Assembly: GCF_006716645.1 (NCBI RefSeq)
Contig: NZ_VFPL01000001.1
Coordinates: 1,922,001-1,986,000 of the forward strand
Reading direction: 5' to 3'
Length of the DNA: 64,000 bases
Source of the DNA: Arcticibacter tournemirensis
GTDB lineage: Bacteria; Bacteroidota; Bacteroidia; Sphingobacteriales; Sphingobacteriaceae
Shown here: positions 15,045 to 23,526 of the stretch, one piece after another
Layout: every line of letters begins with the position of its first letter
Numbering within the stretch: the first letter of the stretch is position 1
Made by a program: the position numbers and the translations under genes
Notes under the pieces: generated by a model
Told to the model about the DNA's origin: nothing
What the model saw: only the letters and a program-made list of their open reading frames with translations
Database searches by the model: none

Positions 15045-16412
15045 ATGCAAGAGATAAAAAAATATGTTGATGAGAATAAGCAGCGGTTTCTGGATGAGTT
15101 GTTCGAACTGCTTCGTTTTCCGTCAATAAGCGCTGATCCCGGTTTTAAGGGAGATGTATTAAAAACTGCCGATTTTGTAGCTGGAAAGCTCAGAGAAGCA
15201 GGAGCTGAGAAAGTGGAAGTATGTCCGACTGCCGGATATCCTATAGTTTACGGTGAGAAGATTGTTGATGCTTCAAAACCTACCGTACTGGTGTATGGAC
15301 ACTATGATGTTCAGCCGGCAGATCCATTGGAATTATGGAAGACTTCACCTTTTGAGCCAACAATAAGGGAAGGTAAAATATTCGCCAGGGGAGCCTGTGA
15401 CGATAAAGGACAGTTTTATATGCATGTAAAAGCCTTTGAGCTCATGCAAAAAACAGGCACGCTTCCTTGTAATATCAAATTTATGATAGAAGGCGAGGAG
15501 GAAGTAGGATCAGAGAACCTTGGCATTTTTGTTAAAGAGAATAAGGAACGTTTAAAAGCAGACGTTGTTCTTATCTCCGATACCGCCATGATCAGTCTCG
15601 AAGATCCATCCTTAGAAACCGGGCTTCGTGGTCTGTCATATTTAGAAGTGGAGGTCACCGGGCCTAATCGCGATCTGCATTCGGGAGTATATGGCGGAGC
15701 AGTCGCCAACCCGGCAACTATTTTATGTAAGTTGATAGCTTCACTTCACGATGAGAATAATCATATTACCATTCCTGGGTTTTATGATGATGTTCAAAGT
15801 TTATCTGAAGCTGAGCGTGAGAAGTTGAATGAAGCTCCTTACAATGAAGCCGAGTACAAGGAAGATTTAGGAGTTGAAGAACTATGGGGAGAACAGGGGT
15901 ATACAACCATAGAAAGAACGGGAATACGTCCGACTTTAGAAGTTAACGGAATATGGGGAGGTTACACTGGTCAGGGAGCAAAAACGGTCCTTCCTTCAAA
16001 GGCCAGTGCGAAAATTTCCATGCGACTCGTACCAAATCAAAAATCAAGCAATATAACGCAGCTATTTAAAGATCATTTCGAAAGAATTGCTCCTAAGTAC
16101 GTAAGCGTAACCGTAACAGAACATCATGGCGGAGAACCTGTAGTTACTCCTACGGATAGTATTGCATATAAAGCCGCTGAAAAAGCTATTGAGCAGTCGT
16201 TCGGTAAGAAACCTATCCCAACGAGGGGCGGAGGTAGTATTCCAATTGTAGCTTTGTTCGAAGAAGTACTGGGAATTAAAACGGTATTAATGGGATTTGG
16301 TCTCGATAGCGACAATTTGCATTCTCCAAATGAGAAGTTTGACATTGCAAATTATTACAAAGGGATAGAAACCATTCCATTGTTTCACAAGTACTTTGCT
16401 GAGCTTAGTTAG
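15045..16412 (+). CDS. M20 family metallo-dipeptidase
   Basis: A 455-residue zinc exopeptidase related to carnosine dipeptidase and DapE-like enzymes. The metal-site motifs are in order: YGHYDVQP (H86, catalytic D88), RGACDDKGQ (bridging D119), EGEEEVGS (E151-E153), LISDTAM and, near the end, LHSPNEKF. The dimerisation (lid) domain occupies about residues 200-330. There is no signal peptide, so it acts in the cytoplasm on di- or short peptides. It follows the lipopeptide array on the same strand but has its own promoter. A link to turnover of those peptides is only a possibility. Confidence 0.92.
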   Translation: MQEIKKYVDENKQRFLDELFELLRFPSISADPGFKGDVLKTADFVAGKLREAGAEKVEVCPTAGYPIVYGEKIVDASKPTVLVYGHYDVQPADPLELWKTSPFEPTIREGKIFARGACDDKGQFYMHVKAFELMQKTGTLPCNIKFMIEGEEEVGSENLGIFVKENKERLKADVVLISDTAMISLEDPSLETGLRGLSYLEVEVTGPNRDLHSGVYGGAVANPATILCKLIASLHDENNHITIPGFYDDVQSLSEAEREKLNEAPYNEAEYKEDLGVEELWGEQGYTTIERTGIRPTLEVNGIWGGYTGQGAKTVLPSKASAKISMRLVPNQKSSNITQLFKDHFERIAPKYVSVTVTEHHGGEPVVTPTDSIAYKAAEKAIEQSFGKKPIPTRGGGSIPIVALFEEVLGIKTVLMGFGLDSDNLHSPNEKFDIANYYKGIETIPLFHKYFAELS

Positions 16413-16420
16413 CAAAATGC

Positions 16421-16493
16421 CTAAAGTTTAAGTTATGAATCCGGCTAAATTTTCACTACTTTAAATTTAGCTTCCTCATAATTTAAACTTTTT
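16421..16493. repeat. Imperfect palindrome upstream of tRNA-Arg
   Basis: Outer arms 16423-16438 (AAAGTTTAAGTTATGA) and 16476-16491 pair over 16 bp with one G-U type mismatch. Inner arms GCTAAATTT (16444-16452) and AAATTTAGC (16463-16471) pair perfectly. The right arm ends 4 bp before the tRNA promoter box. It resembles the heptamer elements in build but its 7-base phase is less regular. Confidence 0.7.
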
Positions 16494-16494
16494 C

Positions 16495-16502
16495 TATATT
16501 TG
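16495..16502 (+). promoter_or_regulatory. Minus-7 element of tRNA-Arg
   Basis: TATATTTG matches TAnnTTTG and is followed 12 nt later by the tRNA. The minus-33 region falls inside the palindrome and has no TTTG. Confidence 0.65.
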
Positions 16503-16514
16503 CAGGCGAAAAGG

Positions 16515-16588
16515 GCACCCATAGCTCAGCTGGATAGAGCAACGGTTTTCTAAACCGTCGGTCTCAGGTTCGAATCCTGATGGGTGTA
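16515..16588 (+). tRNA. tRNA-Arg (anticodon TCT)
   Basis: 74 nt. The acceptor stem GCACCCA (16515-16521) pairs with TGGGTGT (16581-16587, one G-U pair), with discriminator A16588. D arm AGCTCAGCTGGATAGAGC, anticodon loop TTTCTAA giving TCT, T arm CAGGTTCGAATCCTG. CCA is not encoded. Confidence 0.95.
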
Positions 16589-16590
16589 CG

Positions 16591-16625
16591 AAAAGGGCTT
16601 CTGATGATTTCAGGGCCCTTTTTTT
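16591..16625 (+). terminator. Terminator after tRNA-Arg
   Basis: AAAAGGGC (16591-16598) pairs with GCCCTTTT (16615-16622) and runs into a T tract. Confidence 0.85.
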
Positions 16626-16730
16626 ATTAACCGTGTCATTTAGCGTGTTAACGACCATGAAAAGAAGCATCCTCCCGCTTGCCACTGATCCCCAATGTTA
16701 TTTACAGCTACTATAATTTCAATCTTTTAG

Positions 16731-16738
16731 TAAGTTTG
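16731..16738 (+). promoter_or_regulatory. Minus-7 element close to the start of a small membrane protein gene
   Basis: TAAGTTTG matches TAnnTTTG and ends 5 nt before the ATG at 16744, so transcription would begin at or next to the start codon. Confidence 0.5.
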
Positions 16739-16743
16739 TTATC

Positions 16744-16911
16744 ATGAAAGAAATGGACTTTCCCGGATTCATTGTACTAGCGCTTACCATCGGTATTATT
16801 TTGGTTTTGAATAGAATATACAAATTCGACACGCTGACGAGTGTCGCCATTGGGGGAGCCATCGGCTTCTGTGCGAGCCTTATATTAAATGTTTTGCGCC
16901 GGAATAAATAG
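16744..16911 (+). CDS. Small two-helix membrane protein, function unknown
   Basis: A 55-residue protein, too short for a 60-residue gene cut-off. Two hydrophobic helices (about 8-22 and 34-50) flank a polar loop (NRIYKFDTLTS), and the C-terminus is basic (LRRNK). The start at 16744 is supported by the promoter box just upstream. A second ATG at codon 4 (16753) is an alternative. No family recognised. Confidence 0.6.
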   Translation: MKEMDFPGFIVLALTIGIILVLNRIYKFDTLTSVAIGGAIGFCASLILNVLRRNK

Positions 16912-16940
16912 ATCTATGGCTGTTTCTTATAAAAACAGGC

Positions 16941-17180
16941 TCAGCTCTGAGGAGATACTTCAGAAAAAGCATCTTTGATCAATGTGCGTATTTCAACCGG
17001 AAGATCCGAACTTGCATTGAATCTTAACTGATGCCCCTGTGTGCTCATGTAAATGTAATAATGGTCGTGAATAGAATTAACGTTGCTGTTGCCGATCGGA
17101 GGATGTTTAGAGAACCACTCATGGTAAGTGTGCTCTATCTCTTCCATCTTAGATTTGAACTCGTCGGATGTGAATGCCAT
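16941..17180 (-). CDS. Small hypothetical protein
   Basis: A 79-residue soluble protein with no signal peptide. It is rich in His and aromatic residues (EHTYHEWFSKHPP, HDHYYIYMSTQGHQ) and ends with a predicted helix (LPVEIRTLIKDAF). It is likely real because of its normal amino-acid composition and because no better gene overlaps it. I do not recognise the family. Dispersed repeat copy A lies upstream. Confidence 0.6.
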   Translation of the reverse strand: MAFTSDEFKSKMEEIEHTYHEWFSKHPPIGNSNVNSIHDHYYIYMSTQGHQLRFNASSDLPVEIRTLIKDAFSEVSPQS

Positions 17181-17286
17181 GCGTTGTTTTCTTCTATTTT
17201 TTAAAGATACGGGTTTTGCAGGTATTTAGCGCCCTGCAAATAAAAAGTTACAGCGGATACTTGCTATTTCAGGATAAGCCACTGTT

Positions 17287-17434
17287 CAAAACCGAATAAG
17301 GCTATCCCCGGTGCAGCTTGCCGCTCGCTCAGCTGCTTCTCCGATAAAAAACGAAGAAGCACAAGATACGACAAAATATGGTCGCTAAGTGAGTGCTTTC
17401 CACTCCGAACCCTTTCTGAAGCGGGTCCGAAGCA
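17287..17434 (-). repeat. Dispersed intergenic repeat, copy A
   Basis: About 148 bp that aligns, in reverse orientation, with 28740-28886. Shared blocks include GCTAAGTGAGTGCTT, CCACTCCGAACC, TCTGAAGCGGGTCCGAAG, CCGCTCGCTC and CGAAGAAGCACA. Each copy keeps a GAGTG/CACTC mini-hairpin. The larger stem that is perfect in copy B is broken here. It sits in the 266-bp gap between two minus-strand genes. No coding sequence is seen. Confidence 0.85.
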
Positions 17435-17446
17435 CACTTATTCCGC

Positions 17447-17890
17447 TTATTTCAGTGCTGACTTCTTAAGATATGCTTTTGTCTGTTCCGTACTCTCGTC
17501 ATACAAACTATCTATCCGTTGAAGCTTCTTCTTTTCTGCCTGGAAATAGCTTGAGGCTTCATCTTCCGTTTTACCTTCTGTATCCGGCTCGAACGCATGC
17601 ATCCATTCGTTCATACCCTCTTCTGCAATCTTTAATCGTTCCAGCAGCTTTATAAGGTCTTTCTTTAACACGGCTGTGTCCCGTTGAGGGTTTGCTTTCT
17701 TCAGACTGTCGACGTTTCGGATTAACGTATCGAGCGTCATTTGCAGGTTAACGACTTCGCTATTTTTAGCCATTACCTCATCGTGGAGTTTAATCACTTC
17801 ACTCCTGAGCTCTTTGCGGTTCTCTTTTTGCTGACACGCAATGATGCAAAGACTTACTGCCAGAAAAAACAGTGTTTTATTGATAGTCAT
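17447..17890 (-). CDS. Coiled-coil lipoprotein, function unknown
   Basis: A 147-residue protein with a signal peptide and lipobox (LCIIAC, lipidated C19) followed by QQKENRKE. The rest is almost all charged helix with heptad character (about 25-145). Similar proteins in Sphingobacteriaceae are often annotated viral A-type inclusion protein, a coiled-coil label without functional meaning. Likely anchored in the outer or inner membrane facing the periplasm. Confidence 0.75.
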   Translation of the reverse strand: MTINKTLFFLAVSLCIIACQQKENRKELRSEVIKLHDEVMAKNSEVVNLQMTLDTLIRNVDSLKKANPQRDTAVLKKDLIKLLERLKIAEEGMNEWMHAFEPDTEGKTEDEASSYFQAEKKKLQRIDSLYDESTEQTKAYLKKSALK

Positions 17891-18047
17891 ATCTTAAATA
17901 TATTAGTGTAATAAGCAGAATATTATCGCCAATAAAGATATAGAGCTATGTTCAAAAAAAGAACAAATAAAATTGGTCAGCGGCTTTCTTACAACAAATG
18001 ATATCTAATCCGTATTATTCGCTTATTTTTGCCTGAAAATGTAATTG

Positions 18048-18923
18048 ATGAAGGATATGGGGCAGCATCCATCGGCAAGAGCAATTCGTACTACGCAGCT
18101 GGGAATAATAATAAGTATAGTTCTGGTTGTAGTAAAAGCCGTTGCGGGAAACCTGGGCCATTCCTATGCCCTGATTGCCGATGCTACGGAAACAGGAGCC
18201 GATATTCTTAGCTCGGCCTTGTTGTGGCTGGGATTAAAATATTCATTAAAGCCTGCAGACAAAGGGCATCCCTACGGGCATGGAAAAGCTGAGCCCTTAG
18301 CTGCTATTATTATCTCACTATTCCTGCTCGGTGCCGCTGTTTGGATCGGCTTCAATGCCTTTCATTTCATTAATACACCTCATGTGCCCCCACATGTATT
18401 TACACTCTGGGTATTATTGATTGTGATTATCATTAAAGAAGCTCTTTTCAGGTACGTCATAAAAGTAGGAAGAAGCATACATAGTCAGGCTGTTATTGCT
18501 GATGCATATCATCATCGCAGTGATGCGATTACGTCGGTCGCTGCTTTTATCGGAATTATCATAGCGATACAAACAGGCTACGAAGCCGCTGATGATTGGG
18601 CAGCTTTGCTGGCTGCTGGCCTGATTGTTTTCAATGCTTTCCGGATTTTGCGACCAGCCCTTAACGAGATAATGGACAGCGCACCATCCAGCGATGTTGT
18701 TGAAAGAATAAAAGAGGATGCAGGCAGCGTTCCTGAAGTAAAGGCAGTCGAGAAATGCTACGTCAGGAAAATGGGATTTGATTATTTTGTTGATCTGCAT
18801 ATTCTCGTAGAAGCTCAGCTGACGGTGGCTGAGGGGCATCGTATCGCACACCTGGTGAAGGAAAGATTAATGAGTCGCGATAGCAGGATAAAAAATGCGC
18901 TGATACATGTAGAACCCTATTAA
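18048..18923 (+). CDS. Cation diffusion facilitator family transporter
   Basis: A 291-residue inner-membrane transporter exporting divalent metal (Zn, Co, Fe or Mn) in exchange for protons. Six membrane helices fill about residues 12-205. Metal-site motifs are ADATETGAD in helix 2, HPYGHGKAEP between helices 2 and 3, and ADAYHHRSDA in helix 5. A cytoplasmic ferredoxin-like domain follows (about 210-291). A TTG three bases upstream is in frame, and I chose ATG 18048. A TATTTTTG box at 18024-18031 is a candidate minus-7 element. Confidence 0.92.
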   Translation: MKDMGQHPSARAIRTTQLGIIISIVLVVVKAVAGNLGHSYALIADATETGADILSSALLWLGLKYSLKPADKGHPYGHGKAEPLAAIIISLFLLGAAVWIGFNAFHFINTPHVPPHVFTLWVLLIVIIIKEALFRYVIKVGRSIHSQAVIADAYHHRSDAITSVAAFIGIIIAIQTGYEAADDWAALLAAGLIVFNAFRILRPALNEIMDSAPSSDVVERIKEDAGSVPEVKAVEKCYVRKMGFDYFVDLHILVEAQLTVAEGHRIAHLVKERLMSRDSRIKNALIHVEPY

Positions 18924-19052
18924 TCAGAAATACTCAAGGGGAATACTAAAAAGATGAAACCGGATCTGCACTATGGGGTTATACACAGGAGTTGCATATA
19001 ACTATGCCGGCTACAAAAAAGCACAATTGTTTAACAATATATTCTATTTATT

Positions 19053-19718
19053 ATGAAGTTTAAAAGTTTAATGCTTGCAGGTGTGCTAACTATCCTGCTT
19101 GCGCCTTCAGTCAGGGCGCAGTTTACTTTACCCGATCTGCCTTATGCATTTGATGCTCTTGAGCCTGCAATTGATAAGGAGACTATGCAGATTCATCACG
19201 ATAAGCACCATGCAGGCTATGTTAAGAATTTGAATGACGCAGTGAAGGGTACTGCCCTGGAGAAGCAGTCAATCGAGAAGATTCTCGCTTCTGTATCAAA
19301 GTCGTCTGCAGCAGTAAGAAACAATGCCGGAGGGCATTACAATCATAGTTTGTTCTGGCAAGTAATGGCACCTAATGGTTCGGCGCCTTCAGAAAGCTTT
19401 GTTAAGGTGATTAACAGTACGTTCGGCTCCCTTGATAAGTTTAAATCAGCATTTGCGGATTCGGCTGCCAAACGTTTTGGTTCAGGGTGGGCATGGCTCA
19501 TTATTCAGAAAGGGAAATTGAAGATAACCACCACCCCTAATCAGGATAATCCTTTGATGGATGTGGTAAAAGAAAATGGAGTTCCCATTCTCGCCCTGGA
19601 TGTATGGGAGCACGCCTATTACTTGAAATACCAGAATAAACGTCCCGATTATATTTCTGCATGGTGGAGTGTTGTAAACTGGCCTGAAGTAGAACGCCGT
19701 TATAACCAGTCGAAATAA
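19053..19718 (+). CDS. Secreted superoxide dismutase (Fe/Mn family)
   Basis: 221 residues with a clear signal peptide (1-22, cut after VRA), so it is exported, unlike the usual cytoplasmic SodA/SodB. It converts superoxide to O2 and H2O2. Metal ligands are H48 (MQIHHDKHH), H98 (YNHSLFW), D183 and H187 (LDVWEHAYY). The segment NQDNPLMD carries the Gln typical of Mn-type or cambialistic enzymes. It is monocistronic and ends at a strong terminator. Confidence 0.93.
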   Translation: MKFKSLMLAGVLTILLAPSVRAQFTLPDLPYAFDALEPAIDKETMQIHHDKHHAGYVKNLNDAVKGTALEKQSIEKILASVSKSSAAVRNNAGGHYNHSLFWQVMAPNGSAPSESFVKVINSTFGSLDKFKSAFADSAAKRFGSGWAWLIIQKGKLKITTTPNQDNPLMDVVKENGVPILALDVWEHAYYLKYQNKRPDYISAWWSVVNWPEVERRYNQSK

Positions 19719-19730
19719 TATTTCAATACA

Positions 19731-19775
19731 AAGCCCGGCAAATCTGTTGCGTGAACAGGCTTGCCGGGCTTTTTT
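19731..19775 (+). terminator. Terminator of the superoxide dismutase gene
   Basis: AAGCCCGGCAA (19731-19741) pairs with TTGCCGGGCTT (19761-19771), followed by T. The A-rich 5' side could also serve the convergent GT2 gene. Confidence 0.88.
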
Positions 19776-19805
19776 ATAGCATATTATTCTGGTCGCAGTA
19801 TATTA

Positions 19806-20585
19806 TTAAGCGTCGTGCTTAATACCTGCTGGGATAGCAGCAGGTGCGGCTGGTTTTTGCTTATATTTTCTAAACCAACTGTTTGCCTTTATCTGAATAA
19901 CACCGATAAACGCCTCTCTGAAAATGTTAGTGCTCATCTTCGATACTCCCTGTTCACGGTTAATGAAAATAATTGGGACTTCAATTACCTTAAAGCCATG
20001 TTGCAGAGCTGTAAACTTCATTTCAATCTGAAAGGCGTAACCAACAAATTTAATCCTATCGAAGTCGATAGTTTCTAAAACCTGTCTGCGGTAGCACTTA
20101 AAGCCTGCTGTAGTATCCTGGATGTCCATGCCGGTAATAAGGCGCACATATACAGATGCGAAGTACGACATCAGCACCCGGCTCATAGGCCAGTTCACCA
20201 CATTCACTCCCGTAACATACCGCGATCCGATCGCCACATCCGCTCCGCTCTGGCATGCTTCACGCAATCTGGGAAGGTCTGCCGGATTATGAGAAAAGTC
20301 GGCGTCCATTTCGAAAACGTATTGATAATCATGTTTTAATGCCCAGCGAAAGCCGTGAATATAGGCTGTTCCGAGCCCCAGCTTCCCTTTCCTTTCCTCA
20401 ATAAATAGTTTTCCTGAAAACTCGCCCTGCATCCGTTTAACAATGGCGGCGGTACCATCAGGCGATCCGTCATCGATAACGAGAATATGGAAAGGTTGTT
20501 GAAGGGAAAATATAGATCGGGTAATCTTCTCTATATTTTCCTTTTCGTTGTAAGTGGGTATTATTACAAGACTATCAGATGACAC
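19806..20585 (-). CDS. Polyprenol monophosphomannose synthase-like glycosyltransferase (GT2)
   Basis: A 259-residue cytoplasmic GT-A enzyme resembling dolichol-phosphate mannose synthase. It moves a sugar, typically mannose from GDP-mannose, onto a polyprenyl phosphate. Motifs: IIPTYNEKENI at the start, DDGSPDGT, the DXD-type EMDADFSHNP, and GSRYVTG. No C-terminal membrane domain is present, so it is the soluble, membrane-associated form. The last 15 residues are a flexible Ala/Pro-rich tail. It is 30 bp downstream of the POT transporter on the same strand. Confidence 0.88.
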   Translation of the reverse strand: MSSDSLVIIPTYNEKENIEKITRSIFSLQQPFHILVIDDGSPDGTAAIVKRMQGEFSGKLFIEERKGKLGLGTAYIHGFRWALKHDYQYVFEMDADFSHNPADLPRLREACQSGADVAIGSRYVTGVNVVNWPMSRVLMSYFASVYVRLITGMDIQDTTAGFKCYRRQVLETIDFDRIKFVGYAFQIEMKFTALQHGFKVIEVPIIFINREQGVSKMSTNIFREAFIGVIQIKANSWFRKYKQKPAAPAAIPAGIKHDA

Positions 20586-20614
20586 GTATAAAGATATAAA
20601 GGAATAAAATAATA

Positions 20615-22300
20615 TTAGCGGATGCCATGCATCATTTTTCTAAGCTTTCCCGAAAGCAGGAACAGCAAAACAGCTGCTACTCCTGGCAGGATTACAAAAA
20701 GCATAAAGAATTCGAAAAGATTATGAATTGTAAACCCTGCAAACGTCGGATATTCAGTAGGTATCCTTAGCTCTTTGAGTTTTGCAAGCTGCGCTGCAGT
20801 TGGCGTAATGGTTTTGTCAAGCACGCTCTGCAGGTTAATGCCAGCTTCCTGCGCAGCCGTGAATTTTTCGCCGGTTGGAGGAATAGAAGCTCCAAGTGTA
20901 CCTGCCAATGCATATCCGGCAGCATTTGCAAGGAACCATACTCCCATAAGAAGAGACGAAAAACGATGCGGGGCAAGTTTCGATACCAGCGACAATCCGA
21001 TAGGAGAGAGACAGAGCTCGCCTAGCGTATGGAACAGGTACATAACAATTAACCAGATAACAGCTAACTTTTCGGTATTTCCAAGGTTCTTTACCTGGAA
21101 TGCGATGATCAGGAACCCGAATGAAAGCAATAGAAGTCCTATAGATTGTTTAACGGGTGAGATAGGCTCCAGGTTTCTTCTTTGAAGTCGTAACCACAGC
21201 CAGCTAAACGGAAACGCGAAAATCATGATGAACAGCGAATTAGCATTCTGCACAATGCTTGGTGGCATATTCCATCCGAACAGCCTTCTGTCGGTTTGGT
21301 TATCCGCTATAAATGTCAGCGACGATCCGGCCTGCTCAAAGCAAGCCCAAAAGAAGATAACAAAAAAGCCAAGTATATAGATCACCAGAATCCGGTCGCG
21401 TTCAACCGCCGTAAGCGACTTATCCGTAATAATGAAACCCGCCAAACTTAGTCCGCTCGCATAAATAAAGGCATAGATCCAGTTTTGGTCAATAACAAAA
21501 CGAAAAACAAGCACAAGAGCAAAAAAAGCGGCAAATGCTCCATATTTTGAAGCGACGGAAAAACTAGCTTCCTGCACTTCATCAGCCCCTTTGGTTATAT
21601 CTAGCGCAGGTTTTCCGCCAACAGCAGAACCATCAGGCGATACGATGTATTTGTTTTTCAGGAAATAGAATACCAGGGAGCCAAGGAACATGGCCATGGA
21701 AGCGGAGAGGAATCCCCATTTAAAAGAGGTGACTATGCGCGTGCCGTTGTCTAATACCACGTCTCCCACCATCGAGCAAATATTCATTCCAAGGAAGGCG
21801 CCCACATTGATACCCATATAAAATATAGTAAATGCTGCGTCAAGCCGGCTGTCTCCTTTGGGATATAACTGGCCTACCATAGACGATATATTAGGTTTAA
21901 AAAAACCGTTGCCGAGTATAATGACACCAAGGGCTACATACATTGCTATTTTAGAAAGCTCGAAATTGGTGTCGTAGGTACTGCCACTTAAGAAAAGGAA
22001 CAATTGCCCGATTCCCATTGTAACACCACCCAGGAGGATACAGTTCCGGTTTCCAAGGAACCTGTCGGAGATGAAGCCTCCAAGCATTGGCGTGAGATAA
22101 CACAATCCTAGAAATCCTCCGTAGATCACCGAAGCTTCCGCTTCACGGAACGCGAGTGCATTTACAAGGAAGAGAGTTAAAAGGGCGCGCATCCCATAAA
22201 AATTAAACCTCTCCCACATTTCGGTTGTAAACAACACATACAGCCCTTTAGGATGACCTTTGGATGGCGATGGTGTTTCAGCAATGTTTATAGTATCCAT
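20615..22300 (-). CDS. Proton-dependent oligopeptide transporter (POT/PTR2 family)
   Basis: A 561-residue major-facilitator protein with about 14 membrane helices that imports di- and tripeptides with protons. The POT signature EMWERFNFYGMRALL (about residues 27-41) carries the ExxER proton-coupling motif. The GGFISDRFLG and FYMGINVGAF segments are also typical. A long soluble insertion before the last helices (TGEKFTAAQEAGINLQ) resembles those of Bacteroidota homologues. It may be co-transcribed with the GT2 gene. Confidence 0.92.
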   Translation of the reverse strand: MDTINIAETPSPSKGHPKGLYVLFTTEMWERFNFYGMRALLTLFLVNALAFREAEASVIYGGFLGLCYLTPMLGGFISDRFLGNRNCILLGGVTMGIGQLFLFLSGSTYDTNFELSKIAMYVALGVIILGNGFFKPNISSMVGQLYPKGDSRLDAAFTIFYMGINVGAFLGMNICSMVGDVVLDNGTRIVTSFKWGFLSASMAMFLGSLVFYFLKNKYIVSPDGSAVGGKPALDITKGADEVQEASFSVASKYGAFAAFFALVLVFRFVIDQNWIYAFIYASGLSLAGFIITDKSLTAVERDRILVIYILGFFVIFFWACFEQAGSSLTFIADNQTDRRLFGWNMPPSIVQNANSLFIMIFAFPFSWLWLRLQRRNLEPISPVKQSIGLLLLSFGFLIIAFQVKNLGNTEKLAVIWLIVMYLFHTLGELCLSPIGLSLVSKLAPHRFSSLLMGVWFLANAAGYALAGTLGASIPPTGEKFTAAQEAGINLQSVLDKTITPTAAQLAKLKELRIPTEYPTFAGFTIHNLFEFFMLFVILPGVAAVLLFLLSGKLRKMMHGIR

Positions 22301-22423
22301 ATTTTATATATATTCTTTAAAAATGTGCAAAATAGTATCTTTTAATTTATTTCTGGTTAAAGATTTTTTAATACGCAGCCGGAAAAGTACGAAACATGTT
22401 AAAAATGTATTCTTCTTAAGGTT

Positions 22424-23344
22424 TTATTTTAACTTATTTATAATTTCTTTTGAGGGTTTTTTAGGATCATTATATAAATCATCTATCTCAGAAGGAGAGT
22501 TCTTTAGTTCGAGGTTATCTACAAACTTTAGCCGGCCTCTGTCTATTTTAAAACCATCATAAGAAAGGTCAGGTCCAAATAACTCCGGTGAACCTGCCAT
22601 TTCGGTGCTTGGAGGAACGAGATGGTCAAATACGATCATTCCCTCGGCGGGAATGTAATTCAACATCATTGAGACCTGCCGGTTATATTCAAATACGATC
22701 CTGTGCTTATTAACACTCTCTTTATTTCCATAAAATACAGGCATTCCAAACCACGCCTTGTTGTCTTTAAAATAGAGTATATCAATTACTTTTTTTGTTG
22801 ACTTTACAGTATTACCCTTCCATCCAAGCAATATATAATAAGGCACTTTTACATTGTAGGTAACAGGAATAACCTTGTAATATTGAGCGCCATACCAATG
22901 GCCGCTGTTTAATGTGCTGTCCTGCGGGTTTTTAATTTCAGCGCTATGATCTACCAGAGGAAACATCTGAAGCCTTCCGCCGGCGTTGTTCATCTGGATG
23001 GTGCCATAATAACGATAGCTGCCGTCATTATTTAGAACATGCCACGAAAAGATGCGGAACCGGCGGTCGGGAGAAGTGAGAATGGAAATTGTTTTTAATG
23101 AATCAAAGCCGAAATTAAAAGAATTGTTGAGCTTTAAGGCGCTGACCAACGTTTTGATCATCGTGTAACTGGCGTTATATCTTTCAGCTTCGCTGGGATT
23201 ATTCACAACCTGATAACCTAAGTTTTTAAGGCTGTCCTGAAGCTTTATAAAAGTTTGAGCCGAGTTAGGAGGATCAGAATGCTGTGCCATGGTGTTCATG
23301 CACATAAATAATCCTATTGCCAGAAAGTAAACGCTTCTTCTCAT
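22424..23344 (-). CDS. Secreted protein of unknown function
   Basis: 306 residues from ATG 23344, which places a signal peptide (MRRSVYFLAIGLFMCMNTMAQ) at the very start. An upstream extension to 23389 would bury it. The mature protein looks like a single beta-rich domain (repeated W/Y/F segments such as RIFSWHVLNNDGSYRYYGTI and KVPYYILLGWKGN). The C-terminus KPSKEIINKLK is basic. No family recognised. Confidence 0.75.
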   Translation of the reverse strand: MRRSVYFLAIGLFMCMNTMAQHSDPPNSAQTFIKLQDSLKNLGYQVVNNPSEAERYNASYTMIKTLVSALKLNNSFNFGFDSLKTISILTSPDRRFRIFSWHVLNNDGSYRYYGTIQMNNAGGRLQMFPLVDHSAEIKNPQDSTLNSGHWYGAQYYKVIPVTYNVKVPYYILLGWKGNTVKSTKKVIDILYFKDNKAWFGMPVFYGNKESVNKHRIVFEYNRQVSMMLNYIPAEGMIVFDHLVPPSTEMAGSPELFGPDLSYDGFKIDRGRLKFVDNLELKNSPSEIDDLYNDPKKPSKEIINKLK

Positions 23345-23478
23345 TTCTAAAACACGCACAATTATAAATTTATTTGTTGAAAAAGGCAAACGATAACATG
23401 CCCGGATTCTTAAACAAGTTAGCGGCTCAAACCAGGCTCACCTATTGATAAACATCTTTACATGCTGTTTGTGTAAAC

Positions 23479-23509
23479 TTGTTTTTATATGCAAGTTTAT
23501 CTAAGTTTG
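23479..23509 (+). promoter_or_regulatory. Promoter of the PgpH-like gene
   Basis: TTG(T) at 23479-23482 and TAAGTTTG at 23502-23509. Transcription would start near 23513, only 14 bp before the GTG at 23527, which supports that start over the next in-frame ATG at 23584. Confidence 0.65.
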
Positions 23510-23526
23510 AAGCTTAAGGAAAAATT

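Noticed and set aside
18029-18211. 60-codon plus-strand frame at the start of the CDF transporter gene
   Set aside because: Overlaps the CDF gene in another frame. The CDF protein has clear family motifs.
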